A stretch of 64,000 bases of DNA, from the NCBI GenBank assembly GCA_032250805.1, contig JAVVEM010000006.1:1-64000 (forward strand). Direction: 5' to 3'. The stretch is from B18-G4 sp032250805 (GTDB lineage: Bacteria > Bacteroidota > Bacteroidia > Bacteroidales > B18-G4). A model generated the notes under the pieces. It made no database searches and was not told where the DNA came from. It was given only the letters and a program-made list of their open reading frames with translations. This document shows positions 48,697-57,267 of the stretch, piece by piece. The translations under genes were made by a program, and so were the position numbers. The first letter of the stretch is position 1. Every line of letters starts with the position of its first letter.

Positions 48697-50973
48697 TTAG
48701 CTTATCTTTAAAAGATAACGGACAATAAAATTTCTGGGTGCATGAATATCTCCGGGACGGCCCATATATTCCTTATTGAATAAATTATTCACATGAAAAG
48801 ATATCTTTGAAGAAGGACTGATCTGCCATCCAAGCCGAAGATCGAATAGTATTGCGCCCTGGTTGTTTTCCTGCCGGTATTGTTTTAGGCCGGGGAAAAA
48901 ATACTGGCCAAAGATGGCTTCTTCAAAAGCCGGATCGATTCTTTCTATAAAGCTCCGGTACTGAGCATTAATGCCAGCATCCCATAGCTTGTAGGTGAGT
49001 GCAATATCCCCTTTTGCACTATGACGGTAGCGGTATTTAAGGATTTGATCAGTGCCTGAATTATCATTCGACAGGTCGAGGGGATTCATATAAGTGTACC
49101 CTCCGGTGAAGGCCGTCAGGAATTGCCCGATAGTCCCGTTCAGGTTAATTGTGAGCTCGGCCCCGTTTATTCTTGCTTTTCCGGTATTCAGCGATTTAAA
49201 ACCAAGATCATCGATACCTGCTGTTTGGTTCGGAGGAACGTAGACATCGAAAACAAATTCAATCATGTTGTCATATTCCATCCAGAATCCGGCCACATCA
49301 ACGAATCCGCTCCATTCATTGAAAACAAAACCCTGCTTAACGCCTATTTCGGCGCTCCAGCCGGTTTCCGGTTTCAGGTTTTCATTGGGAAATATCTTCA
49401 ATCCGCCAAGATCTGTTGAAGTGTACTTCTCGGCCATCGACGGATAGCGATAACCCTGCCCATAGGATGCCCTGAAAAAAGTTAGTTTGGCCGCCTTATA
49501 ATTTATGCCTGTCCTGAATACCGGCCTGGATTCATCATCACTTTTATCGAGCGTATATCTTTCCCAGCGTAAACCAAGGCTGAACGAAAGACGGTTAAAG
49601 AACATATGATCGAGTTGTGCATAAAGCGCCTGGGTTGATCCGTAGTGGTTGCCATAAAGTTGTGTGGTTCCCTTTGTATATGACATTACGGCTCCGGCAG
49701 ACAGGTTCAGGTGTTTAAAAAACTTTATCTGATACTGGTATTCACCATAATACTGGTCAGCAGTGTTGTTTTTGTCGGGATTGTCGTCAAATTCATTGCT
49801 AACCCTGTAATACCTGGTTTTAAGGCTGTGTTTCCCCCCGGTTTTGTCATAACAGGCCAGATGAGGATCAATGTTCAGCCGGACACCATGCATGGGTGTA
49901 ATCGCCTGGGGATTTTGCATATATGCCCCTGAATCGGCATCTTTCCAGATAAGGAAATCTGTAAATGACTGGATCTGGAAATTACTGTTGAGCCCCAGCG
50001 TTAACCTGTCTGCATTTTTCGGGTTGAACCGGAAACCGGCATCTAACCTTATTGAACGCATATCATTTTCCTCCCGGTATCCTTCATCGTAAAATACATT
50101 CCCTCCGAGCATAACATCAAATTGTCCGGCTTTCCTGAGGTGGCTGAATTTGAAATTTCCCAGCAATGGGTTATGATCCCAAAACCAGGCCATTTCTTCC
50201 CTTCCGGGTTTCATATAAATACCTGCTGATAATTCTACCTTCGTTGAAGGCGCAATTCCGGGCGAAGCGCTGATCAGGTTGATCACACCATTCAGAGCGG
50301 AGGAGCCATACAAGGCCGAAGAAGCACCCTTGATAATCTCAATATTTTTGATATTTTCAACGGGCAAAGCATTCCATTTTACATCGCCCACTCCTCCGCT
50401 CAGGATTGGCAAACCATCCATAAGCACCAGTACCCTGCTTCCCGCCCCGTAAGTGTAGCCGCTGCCACCCCTGATATTGGCCTGGCCGTCGATAATGTCA
50501 ACTCCCTGGACCATGCTGATGGTTTGATCAAGATAGCGTGTATTCACAGATTCGATGAATGCTGCAGGAATCACTTCCATCGATACGGTAACATCAGAAA
50601 GCCTTTGCTGGTAGCGCGAAGCAGTGACAACCGCTGCATTTAATTCGATGCTCAGCGGCGATAAGGCAATATTCATGATCAATGTTTCTTTTCCATCAAC
50701 ATGAATTTCAACTTCATGGTCCTTATAGCCAATGTATTTGAACCTGAGCAGGTATTTCCCCTCCCTGAGTGGCATCTCAAAAAACCCATCTTTATCCGTT
50801 GTTCCGCCGGTATTTGTATCAGCAATAATATTAACCCCGGGAAGGCTTTCGCCCGTTACCTTTTCAGTAACCCTACCCTTCAGCGTACTATGTTGCGCAC
50901 ACAGCATGCCTGATAAGATCGTGAACGAAATCAGCGGCACAAACAACTTCAGAATACGACCAATCTGTTTCAT
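48697..50973 (-). CDS. TonB-dependent outer-membrane receptor
   Basis: A 758-residue receptor: signal peptide (to CAQ), CarboxypepD-reg-like domain (about 28-115; GRVTEKVTGESLPGVNIIAD), plug domain (about 120-240; RGGSGYTYGAGSRVLVLMDG and GASSALYGSSALNGVINL) and a 22-strand-type barrel to the end. It imports a ligand across the outer membrane with TonB energy. No SusD partner follows, so it is not a classical Sus pair. It lies 70 bases downstream of the DUF1080 gene on the same strand and could be the final gene of the 3-keto-glycoside-like operon; siderophore or cobalamin uptake are alternatives. Confidence 0.88.
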   Translation of the reverse strand: MKQIGRILKLFVPLISFTILSGMLCAQHSTLKGRVTEKVTGESLPGVNIIADTNTGGTTDKDGFFEMPLREGKYLLRFKYIGYKDHEVEIHVDGKETLIMNIALSPLSIELNAAVVTASRYQQRLSDVTVSMEVIPAAFIESVNTRYLDQTISMVQGVDIIDGQANIRGGSGYTYGAGSRVLVLMDGLPILSGGVGDVKWNALPVENIKNIEIIKGASSALYGSSALNGVINLISASPGIAPSTKVELSAGIYMKPGREEMAWFWDHNPLLGNFKFSHLRKAGQFDVMLGGNVFYDEGYREENDMRSIRLDAGFRFNPKNADRLTLGLNSNFQIQSFTDFLIWKDADSGAYMQNPQAITPMHGVRLNIDPHLACYDKTGGKHSLKTRYYRVSNEFDDNPDKNNTADQYYGEYQYQIKFFKHLNLSAGAVMSYTKGTTQLYGNHYGSTQALYAQLDHMFFNRLSFSLGLRWERYTLDKSDDESRPVFRTGINYKAAKLTFFRASYGQGYRYPSMAEKYTSTDLGGLKIFPNENLKPETGWSAEIGVKQGFVFNEWSGFVDVAGFWMEYDNMIEFVFDVYVPPNQTAGIDDLGFKSLNTGKARINGAELTINLNGTIGQFLTAFTGGYTYMNPLDLSNDNSGTDQILKYRYRHSAKGDIALTYKLWDAGINAQYRSFIERIDPAFEEAIFGQYFFPGLKQYRQENNQGAILFDLRLGWQISPSSKISFHVNNLFNKEYMGRPGDIHAPRNFIVRYLLKIS

Positions 50974-51043
50974 TGATAATATATTACAGGCCGGGTGAGG
51001 ATCAGTATATATCAGTGTTTTCAGACAAGCGGAGCTTGTTTTG

Positions 51044-51826
51044 CTAAAGCTCTCTTATCTTAATATTCCTGAACCACACATCATCGCCGTGATCCTGCAG
51101 CACGATATATCCTTCAGAAGCGGGATCCATAAAATGTTCATAATCCTTAAACTTGCTGTTGGCCACCATTTCTTTCCAGTCGTCGGTCCACAGGTGGTAT
51201 TCCAGCACATTTTCGCTGTTCATGCTGTGCACCACGGTACCTTTATAAACCATTACTTTGGCGTGGTTCCATTGGCCTGCCGGGTTAACGGCTTCGGGCT
51301 TGCCGGGGATCAGGTCATACAGTGCGCCTGCAGCCCTGTTTCCATCCACACCGAGTTTTGCATCGGGGTGTCTTTCATTGTCGAGGATCTGCATTTCGGG
51401 AGCACTTTTCCATACCGGCTCGCCCGGAATTTCCTGTGCCAGGTAAAAAATACCACTATTGCCACCTTCCGAAACTTTCCATTCGAGCGAGAGTTCAAAA
51501 TTGCTGAATTTGCGGTCGAAGAGAATATCACCGCCGCCGCCTGCTTCTCCGCGGCCCGAGCCAATTACATGCAGGGTGCCGTCAACAACTTCCCAGCCAT
51601 TTTCGGGAAATGTTTCGCCATTGTACGAACGCCACCCATCAGGAGTGAGACCGTTAAACATAAGGATCCATCCTTCTTCAAGTTCTTGCTTGCTGAGGGT
51701 GTTGGGTTTTTGAACGGTTTCGGTGAAGCTAACTTCCTGCCCGGCTTCCTGATCTTGTTTTGTTTGCATATTGCAGCCTGTAGCCATTAGGGTGATAAAC
51801 AGGCTTAAGAAAATTATCCGTTTCAT
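51044..51826 (-). CDS. DUF1080 (3-keto-disaccharide hydrolase-like) lipoprotein
   Basis: A 260-residue lipoprotein, lipobox MATGC. The mature part is a single DUF1080 concanavalin-like sandwich: LFNGLTPDGWRSYNG-type start, then EWKVSEGGNSGIFY, NPAGQWNHAKVMVY and EYHLWTDDWKEM. Proteins of this family have been shown to cleave 3-keto-glycosides in Bacteroides and other bacteria; the conserved acidic residues fit but were not checked in a structure. It is the last enzyme gene of the operon, 27 bases after an oxidoreductase gene. Periplasmic face or outer membrane. Confidence 0.88.
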   Translation of the reverse strand: MKRIIFLSLFITLMATGCNMQTKQDQEAGQEVSFTETVQKPNTLSKQELEEGWILMFNGLTPDGWRSYNGETFPENGWEVVDGTLHVIGSGRGEAGGGGDILFDRKFSNFELSLEWKVSEGGNSGIFYLAQEIPGEPVWKSAPEMQILDNERHPDAKLGVDGNRAAGALYDLIPGKPEAVNPAGQWNHAKVMVYKGTVVHSMNSENVLEYHLWTDDWKEMVANSKFKDYEHFMDPASEGYIVLQDHGDDVWFRNIKIREL

Positions 51827-51853
51827 GGTTTTTGTTTTTTTAAATAATGAGTA

Positions 51854-53341
51854 TTACAGTTTCCAGCCTTCCCTGTAGGTATGCCTGATGTATTCTTCGG
51901 CTGCGGGTTTGGCTTTGATGGTTGCATACTGGGTATCGAAGTGCGGGTGGCCGTTAATCACGGTAAACTTGTCGGTGGTTACAACCCTGATCTCGTCGTC
52001 GTCACTGATATTTGTGATCCTCATGTTTTCTCCATCCCACTTAAGCCGGCGTTTGAGGTCTTGCAGGCGTATGGCCAGATTACCCATCACAACCACTTCA
52101 TTCATTGGCCCCGAGTATGCAAAGTTTGAACTGCATTCCACCCTGCTTTCCTTATCCTCTTTACAGGCCCTGATCCAGTCTGCTTCATGGCCTCCCTGCA
52201 TGGCTTTTTCAATTCTTCTCAGGCTGGGAGCGGGGCGTTTATATGATTTATCGAGTTCTTCGGGTAATAATTTTGGATTTTGACCATAGGCTCCACAAAT
52301 CAATTTTCCTTTTGTTCCGATAAACAGGCATCCGCCACTCCAGTCGCCCATGGGCTCGCCATCGGGGAGTTCGGCAGGGCGTGGGGGCAACAAGCCTCCG
52401 TCATACCAGCTTACCTTTACGGGTACGAGCTTTAGCTTTTCGTGTGTGCCCCTGTCGGGGAATTCATAATGTACGGCGGAGCCGATGGGTGCACTTTCGG
52501 TATTTACCTGCGTTGAGCTGCCGTAGAGGTATTCGGGATTTCCCAGCCTGAGGGCTTTGTAAACCGGATCGAAGATATGGCATCCCATATCACCCAGTGC
52601 ACCCGTACCAAAGTCCCACCAGGCACGCCAGTTCCATGGATGGTAAACCGGGTTGTAGGGGCGCCAGGGAGCGGGTCCGATAAACAGATCCCAGTCGAGC
52701 GTGGGAGGTATGGATGGTGTTTCGGCTGGTCGCTCCAGACCCTGCGGCCAGATCGGCCGGTTGGTCCAGGCATACGCTTCTTTTACTTCACCGATTGCTC
52801 CGTCCCAAAGCCATTCGCATATCTGCCTGATGCCTTCACCTGAATTGCCCTGGTTGCCCATCTGGGTAGCAACACCGGTTTCCTTAGCCAGTTTGGTAAG
52901 CATCCTTGATTCATAAATGGAGTGGGCAAGCGGTTTCTGAAGATAAACATGTTTCCCCATTTTCATGGCATGGGAGGCCGCGACGGCATGGGTATGGTCG
53001 GGTGTAGCGATAACAACGGCATCAATATCATCGCCCATATCATCAAACATTTTACGATAGTCTTTGAATTTTTTTGCATCCGGGTATTTTTCGAATAAAG
53101 CCGATGAATAATCCCAGTCGACATCGCAAAGGGCAACGATATTCTGGCTGTTACAATTATTGATGTTGGTACCACCAACGCCACCAATACCTATTCCTGC
53201 AATATTGAGCTTATCGCTGGGGGCCAGGTGTCCCAGCCCACCGATCACATGGCTGGGCAGGATGGTAATGCCTGCTGTGGCCAGGGATACATTGCCGATG
53301 AACTTTCTTCGGCTTATGCCATTCTTCTTATTTTTTTCCAT
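51854..53341 (-). CDS. TAT-exported Gfo/Idh/MocA oxidoreductase (first of two large forms)
   Basis: A 495-residue NAD(P)-dependent oxidoreductase. The twin-arginine signal SRRKFIGNVSLATAGI (residues 10-25) indicates export in folded form with its cofactor bound. The Rossmann part has GIGIGGVGGTNINNC at 50-65, VVIATPDHTHAVAAS near 110 and KHVYLQKPLAHS, with the catalytic-region lysine in QKPLAHS. The C-terminal domain includes WRAWWDFGTGALGDMGCH. Such enzymes oxidise a hydroxyl of a sugar, here probably C3. It lies 17 bases after a cytoplasmic homologue. Confidence 0.9.
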   Translation of the reverse strand: MEKNKKNGISRRKFIGNVSLATAGITILPSHVIGGLGHLAPSDKLNIAGIGIGGVGGTNINNCNSQNIVALCDVDWDYSSALFEKYPDAKKFKDYRKMFDDMGDDIDAVVIATPDHTHAVAASHAMKMGKHVYLQKPLAHSIYESRMLTKLAKETGVATQMGNQGNSGEGIRQICEWLWDGAIGEVKEAYAWTNRPIWPQGLERPAETPSIPPTLDWDLFIGPAPWRPYNPVYHPWNWRAWWDFGTGALGDMGCHIFDPVYKALRLGNPEYLYGSSTQVNTESAPIGSAVHYEFPDRGTHEKLKLVPVKVSWYDGGLLPPRPAELPDGEPMGDWSGGCLFIGTKGKLICGAYGQNPKLLPEELDKSYKRPAPSLRRIEKAMQGGHEADWIRACKEDKESRVECSSNFAYSGPMNEVVVMGNLAIRLQDLKRRLKWDGENMRITNISDDDEIRVVTTDKFTVINGHPHFDTQYATIKAKPAAEEYIRHTYREGWKL

Positions 53342-53358
53342 AATTCGGGGTTTATTGC

Positions 53359-54411
53359 TTATTGTTTGATTTTGATGAATTGATTTTTCTGCTTGCTTTC
53401 AAATGATTTTTCAATGATAAAGATAACATCTCTTGCCTGAAAAGGCAATACCGGCATGGGTTTGTTTTTTCTGAGGCAGGCATAAACGCCATCATAAAAA
53501 TCCATATAATTGCCGTTTTCGGTCGGGATCCTTGTTATATCAAAGGGTGGAGCCTGTCCTTGCTCCAGCGTTCCCCAATTTACCGGGTCCTCTTTACCAA
53601 AATCATGTGATGATGGCATTTCACCGGCTTTGAGGCGGGCTTCCTGGGAATCGATACCCGGCTTGGAATATTTGCCATGGCTGCCCCTGATCACATAACG
53701 CGGCCCCGGATCTTTAACCAGCATTCCGGCCCGCAAAACAACTGTTTTGTCAGCATAAGCCAACTGCAGATGAAAAGCATCATCAACCCTGCTCCCTTTC
53801 CGCTCCTTACGAATTTCTGCTTTGACCGCATCGGGCAAACCAAAAAGAACTAGGGCCTGGTCGATCAGATGTGACCCCAGGTCATATAAAATGCCTCCTC
53901 CCGGGATATCTTCATTGCGCCATGCTCCGGCCTTCAGTTCAGGATTGTAGCGGTCGAAATGTGCTTCATAATAACTGATTTGGCCAAAAACCCCCTGACT
54001 GATCAAATTTTTTATGGTAAGAAAATCACCATCCCAGCGCCTGTTATGGTAGACAAAGATCTTTTTTCCCAGCTTTTCCGACAGGCTGATCAACTTGTCG
54101 GCTTCGGCACTTGTCGGGGTAAATGGTTTTTCGATCACGACATGCTTGCCTGCCGAGAGGCATTCAACTGCCATCGGATAATGCTGTGTATTGGGAGTGG
54201 CAATGATAATGAGTTCAATTTTATTATTATCCAGGAGTTCACGGTAATCCTTAACCACCGAAACAGCCGGATAAATTTCTTTTGAATGGCTGCGATGCCG
54301 TTCAACAACAACCGACAATTCAAAGCCCGGATGTGTATGGATAAAGGGGGCATGAAATACTTTTCCCGAGAGGCCAAACCCGATTATTCCTGTATGGATT
54401 TTGTTTTCCAT
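53359..54411 (-). CDS. Cytoplasmic Gfo/Idh/MocA oxidoreductase
   Basis: A 350-residue oxidoreductase without signal peptide. IIGFGLSGKVFHAPFIHTHPGF (GFGLSGK motif at 11-17), IIATPNTQHYPMAVECL near 70 and KHVVIEKPFTPTS near 92 define the Rossmann and catalytic segments. The short form resembles the YvaA/scyllo-inositol dehydrogenase type. In this operon it may reduce 3-keto sugars after import, closing a redox cycle opened by the exported enzymes. Its start overlaps the stop of the isomerase gene by one base. Confidence 0.9.
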   Translation of the reverse strand: MENKIHTGIIGFGLSGKVFHAPFIHTHPGFELSVVVERHRSHSKEIYPAVSVVKDYRELLDNNKIELIIIATPNTQHYPMAVECLSAGKHVVIEKPFTPTSAEADKLISLSEKLGKKIFVYHNRRWDGDFLTIKNLISQGVFGQISYYEAHFDRYNPELKAGAWRNEDIPGGGILYDLGSHLIDQALVLFGLPDAVKAEIRKERKGSRVDDAFHLQLAYADKTVVLRAGMLVKDPGPRYVIRGSHGKYSKPGIDSQEARLKAGEMPSSHDFGKEDPVNWGTLEQGQAPPFDITRIPTENGNYMDFYDGVYACLRKNKPMPVLPFQARDVIFIIEKSFESKQKNQFIKIKQ

Positions 54412-55256
54412 TAAATATTGTTATTCAGAAAATTAAAGCTTTTTTTCAGACTTTCAAAACCATCTCCCTCTATTTCATCCTGTTCAACAAAAAATTCTTT
54501 CATTCCCGAAACCGATGCGTATTCAAAAAGGGTTTTATAATCAATCACCCCACTCCCCACTTCAGTCATTTTTTTTGACTTTCCTGCGGCCATATCCTTT
54601 ACATGCCATAGTGCAAAGCGTCCGGGATATTTTTCGAAAAGGGCAATGGGATCCTTGCCGGCATACACGATCCAGTAGAGATCAATTTGCATGAATACAT
54701 ATGCGGGATCGGTTGATTCAAGGAGGAGATCATACGGAATCTTCCCTTCAATGGGATAAAATTCAAAATCATGGTTGTGGTATCCGAAGTTGAGATCGTT
54801 CTCCCTGCATATCATGCCAATCGTATTGAATTTTTCGGCCAGGGTTTTATAGTTGTCAATTGTTGTGCGTTCTTCAGTGCCGATCCAGGGCCATACGATG
54901 TAGGGTATACCTGCCTCTCTGTGAGCATTTACTGCCACAGCTATTTCCGAATCCTTAAATGTCGCGTGGGAACTGATCGCTTTCATTCCGTATTTTTCAA
55001 CCAGTTTTCTGAAATCAGCAGGCTTAAGGCCATAAAACATTCCATTACTGTAACTGGCTGCCTCAACATTTTTATAGCCGATAGCAGCAATTTTTTCAAG
55101 GCTTCCTTCAAGGTCTTGTGCTATTTCGTCGCGCAAACTATAGAGTTGAAGGCCAATGTGTTTTTTTGATGATATGCCGGCAAGTACAAACTCAGGCATA
55201 AGCATACCGGCCATTATACCGGCAGATGTTGTTTGAATAAATTTCCTTCGCTCCAT
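54411..55256 (-). CDS. Exported TIM-barrel sugar isomerase/epimerase family protein
   Basis: A 281-residue TIM-barrel of the xylose isomerase-like/IolE family. ATG 55256 gives MERRKFIQTTSAGIMAGM, a twin-arginine-like (RRKFI) signal; the frame continues upstream to 55298 but overlaps the preceding gene. Metal-site residues are seen in NFGYHNHDFEF and MQIDLYWIVYAGKDP, and the C-terminal GSGVIDYKTLFEYA. It probably isomerises or epimerises a keto-sugar produced by the flanking oxidoreductases. Translationally coupled to the next gene. Confidence 0.87.
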   Translation of the reverse strand: MERRKFIQTTSAGIMAGMLMPEFVLAGISSKKHIGLQLYSLRDEIAQDLEGSLEKIAAIGYKNVEAASYSNGMFYGLKPADFRKLVEKYGMKAISSHATFKDSEIAVAVNAHREAGIPYIVWPWIGTEERTTIDNYKTLAEKFNTIGMICRENDLNFGYHNHDFEFYPIEGKIPYDLLLESTDPAYVFMQIDLYWIVYAGKDPIALFEKYPGRFALWHVKDMAAGKSKKMTEVGSGVIDYKTLFEYASVSGMKEFFVEQDEIEGDGFESLKKSFNFLNNNI

Positions 55257-55272
55257 TTTTGACGATATAAAA

Positions 55273-56802
55273 TTAAATGATCTTTTCATTTTCGGCATCC
55301 CAGAACACCTTGCGGTTTTCTTTCAGGGCGATCGTTCCCATATGGGCTGCCATCGCCTCTTCAAAGCCCTGGTCGATATTGCAAGCGGGTTGTCCGCCAT
55401 TACGGATACAGTTAAGCCAGTCTTTGATGTGCAGATGTGTAGGGTCGACCCTCTTGCCACCGCGATATGTGTACAGAAGCCCCCGGCCGGCAAAATATTG
55501 TTCTGTCGGGGATGTAATTGCATCCACGTTTTTCATTCCGGGCGAATATATAAAGAGCGGAAGGTCGGGGTCGATGATCCCCTCCCTGATCTTGTCGCTG
55601 TAGCGTGTCGACCTCCGGTCGGCTTTAATAACCAGGTCATTGCCCAGTTCCATGGAGGCATCATGCCCCATGATCACACGGCCCCGCTTGCGGTCATTGG
55701 CCAGGGTGGCGCTGTATACCATGCTCAGGTCTTTCCCGGGGTATTCATAAACCGTATGCAATACATCGGGCACTGTACGTCCGTCCTTGAAAAAATATAT
55801 GCCTCCGCTCGATATGGCCGAATGCGGTATGCCGAGCCCGAGTATCTGGTTCATGGCATCAAACTCATGGGTAAGCAGATCACCTGAAAGGCCGGTGCTG
55901 TAGTCCCACCAGCATCTCCACCTGAAAAATCGCTCCAGGCTGAACGGGTGATCGGGTGCCGGCCCGAGAAATTGTTTCCAGTCGATGGTTTGTTCATTTG
56001 CTTCTTCATGGATAGGATACACCCATGCGCCATTGGGATCGTTTCTGTTGGTGGTAACTTCGATAAGGGTGATCTTGCCCAGCAATCCCTTTTCAATGGC
56101 TTCACGGGCCTTAAAATAACTTTCGGTTTGCCTGCCCTGGTGGCCCAGCTGAAAGACAATATTATTTTCCTTAACGGCTTTCCTTACTTCGTAGGTTTCT
56201 TCAACGGTCCAGGTCATGGGTTTTTCGGCATATACATGCTTCCCTGCCCGGGCGGCGGCAATGGTCATGGGGCCATGCCAGTGATCAGGAGTGGCAATGA
56301 TCACCGCGTCAATATCGTCGGCATGGATAAGATCGAGGTAGTTATTGTAGCGCCGGGGCAGGCTTCCCAAAGCGGCACCCGCTCCTTCCCTGTTGATATT
56401 GGCTGCTGCCTCCTGTGCCATATTTCCATAGGGGTCAAAAATATCGCATACGCCATTAAGTTCCACATTCAGATCTTCCTGTTCAAGGAAATTCCTATAG
56501 CGGTTGTCGCTGGCATTTTCCGAAGCACCACGGATCCAATCGTCGATCAGCTCAGGGTGGGCAAAACCGGCTGCACGCGCCAGTTGCTTTCCCCTGATGC
56601 CATAACCGATCAAACCCAGCCGTATTTTTTTATCCATAGGGCCTGTTGCAGGCAGGTCGGGTGCGGTGGCTTTGAGCTTTATCTCTCCCTGTATATTGCG
56701 TTTAATGTATTTATCGTGCGTTTGTTTTTGCAGCCATGAATAGGCAAAAACACCCAATACGGGAACGGTGGCCAGGCCTTTTAGCAGATCTCTTCTCTTC
56801 AT
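55273..56802 (-). CDS. TAT-exported Gfo/Idh/MocA oxidoreductase (second large form)
   Basis: A 509-residue relative of the enzyme at 51854. A twin-arginine-type leader KRRDLLKGLATVPVLGVFAYS opens the protein, then GLIGYGIRGKQLARAAG at 62-78, AVIIATPDHWHGPMTIAAA near 162 and KHVYAEKPMTWTVEE. The C-terminal half has RCWWDYSTGLSGDLLTHEFDAM, a counterpart of the other enzyme's WWDFGTGALGD motif. The pair suggests two exported dehydrogenases for different sugars or linkages. It overlaps DoxX by 4 bases. Confidence 0.9.
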   Translation of the reverse strand: MKRRDLLKGLATVPVLGVFAYSWLQKQTHDKYIKRNIQGEIKLKATAPDLPATGPMDKKIRLGLIGYGIRGKQLARAAGFAHPELIDDWIRGASENASDNRYRNFLEQEDLNVELNGVCDIFDPYGNMAQEAAANINREGAGAALGSLPRRYNNYLDLIHADDIDAVIIATPDHWHGPMTIAAARAGKHVYAEKPMTWTVEETYEVRKAVKENNIVFQLGHQGRQTESYFKAREAIEKGLLGKITLIEVTTNRNDPNGAWVYPIHEEANEQTIDWKQFLGPAPDHPFSLERFFRWRCWWDYSTGLSGDLLTHEFDAMNQILGLGIPHSAISSGGIYFFKDGRTVPDVLHTVYEYPGKDLSMVYSATLANDRKRGRVIMGHDASMELGNDLVIKADRRSTRYSDKIREGIIDPDLPLFIYSPGMKNVDAITSPTEQYFAGRGLLYTYRGGKRVDPTHLHIKDWLNCIRNGGQPACNIDQGFEEAMAAHMGTIALKENRKVFWDAENEKII

Positions 56803-57266
56803 TTTCTTTTAAAAATTAAACGGTCTATGCCAATATATTTGCTGCTTGGGAACACATAAAGTACTGCCATGGCAATTAATTCGATCAGTGTTTTATTTAC
56901 CACCAGATAACTTCCTTCGGTGGGTACGGCATATCTGATTCCCACAAATGGGGGATGCGACAGATAATATAATGCCAGCAAAGCAATTCCGCTGATGATG
57001 GCAGGCCGGGCCAGCATGCCCAGTATAAGGCTCAGCCCGATCAGGATCAGGCCCCATATATTCAGCCAGTCGATGATATTTACTTTTGCCGGGTCCGAAG
57101 CCAGGCTGTGGAAGAAGTCCTTCATGAATCCTCCCGAATCAAGCAGAAAGCCCGCACTGCTCCAGTTGGGATTCAATAATTTTGCCAACCCCTCGTAAAG
57201 AAAATGCCATCCAATGGCAAGCCTCAGGATCACCAGCCAGCCGATCTGCGCATTGCTGTATGTCAT
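56799..57266 (-). CDS. DoxX family membrane protein
   Basis: A 155-residue protein with four membrane helices (about 8-25, 66-84, 88-104, 125-140). LRLAIGWHFLYEGLAKLLNP at 14-33 matches the DoxX N-terminus. DoxX proteins are small membrane subunits linked to quinone-dependent oxidation in a few cases. Placed between a DUF1080 gene (1-base gap) and an exported oxidoreductase (4-base overlap), it might carry electrons from periplasmic sugar oxidation to the quinone pool. That role is inferred. Confidence 0.85.
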   Translation of the reverse strand: MTYSNAQIGWLVILRLAIGWHFLYEGLAKLLNPNWSSAGFLLDSGGFMKDFFHSLASDPAKVNIIDWLNIWGLILIGLSLILGMLARPAIISGIALLALYYLSHPPFVGIRYAVPTEGSYLVVNKTLIELIAMAVLYVFPSSKYIGIDRLIFKRK

Positions 57267-57267
57267 C

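Noticed and set aside
51041..51790. A 249-codon open frame on the plus strand
   Set aside because: It lies exactly opposite the DUF1080 lipoprotein gene, lacks any recognisable domain and arises from codon bias of the real gene.
55948..56739. A 263-codon plus-strand frame
   Set aside because: Shadow of the TAT-type oxidoreductase on the minus strand; cysteine- and glycine-rich with no family pattern.
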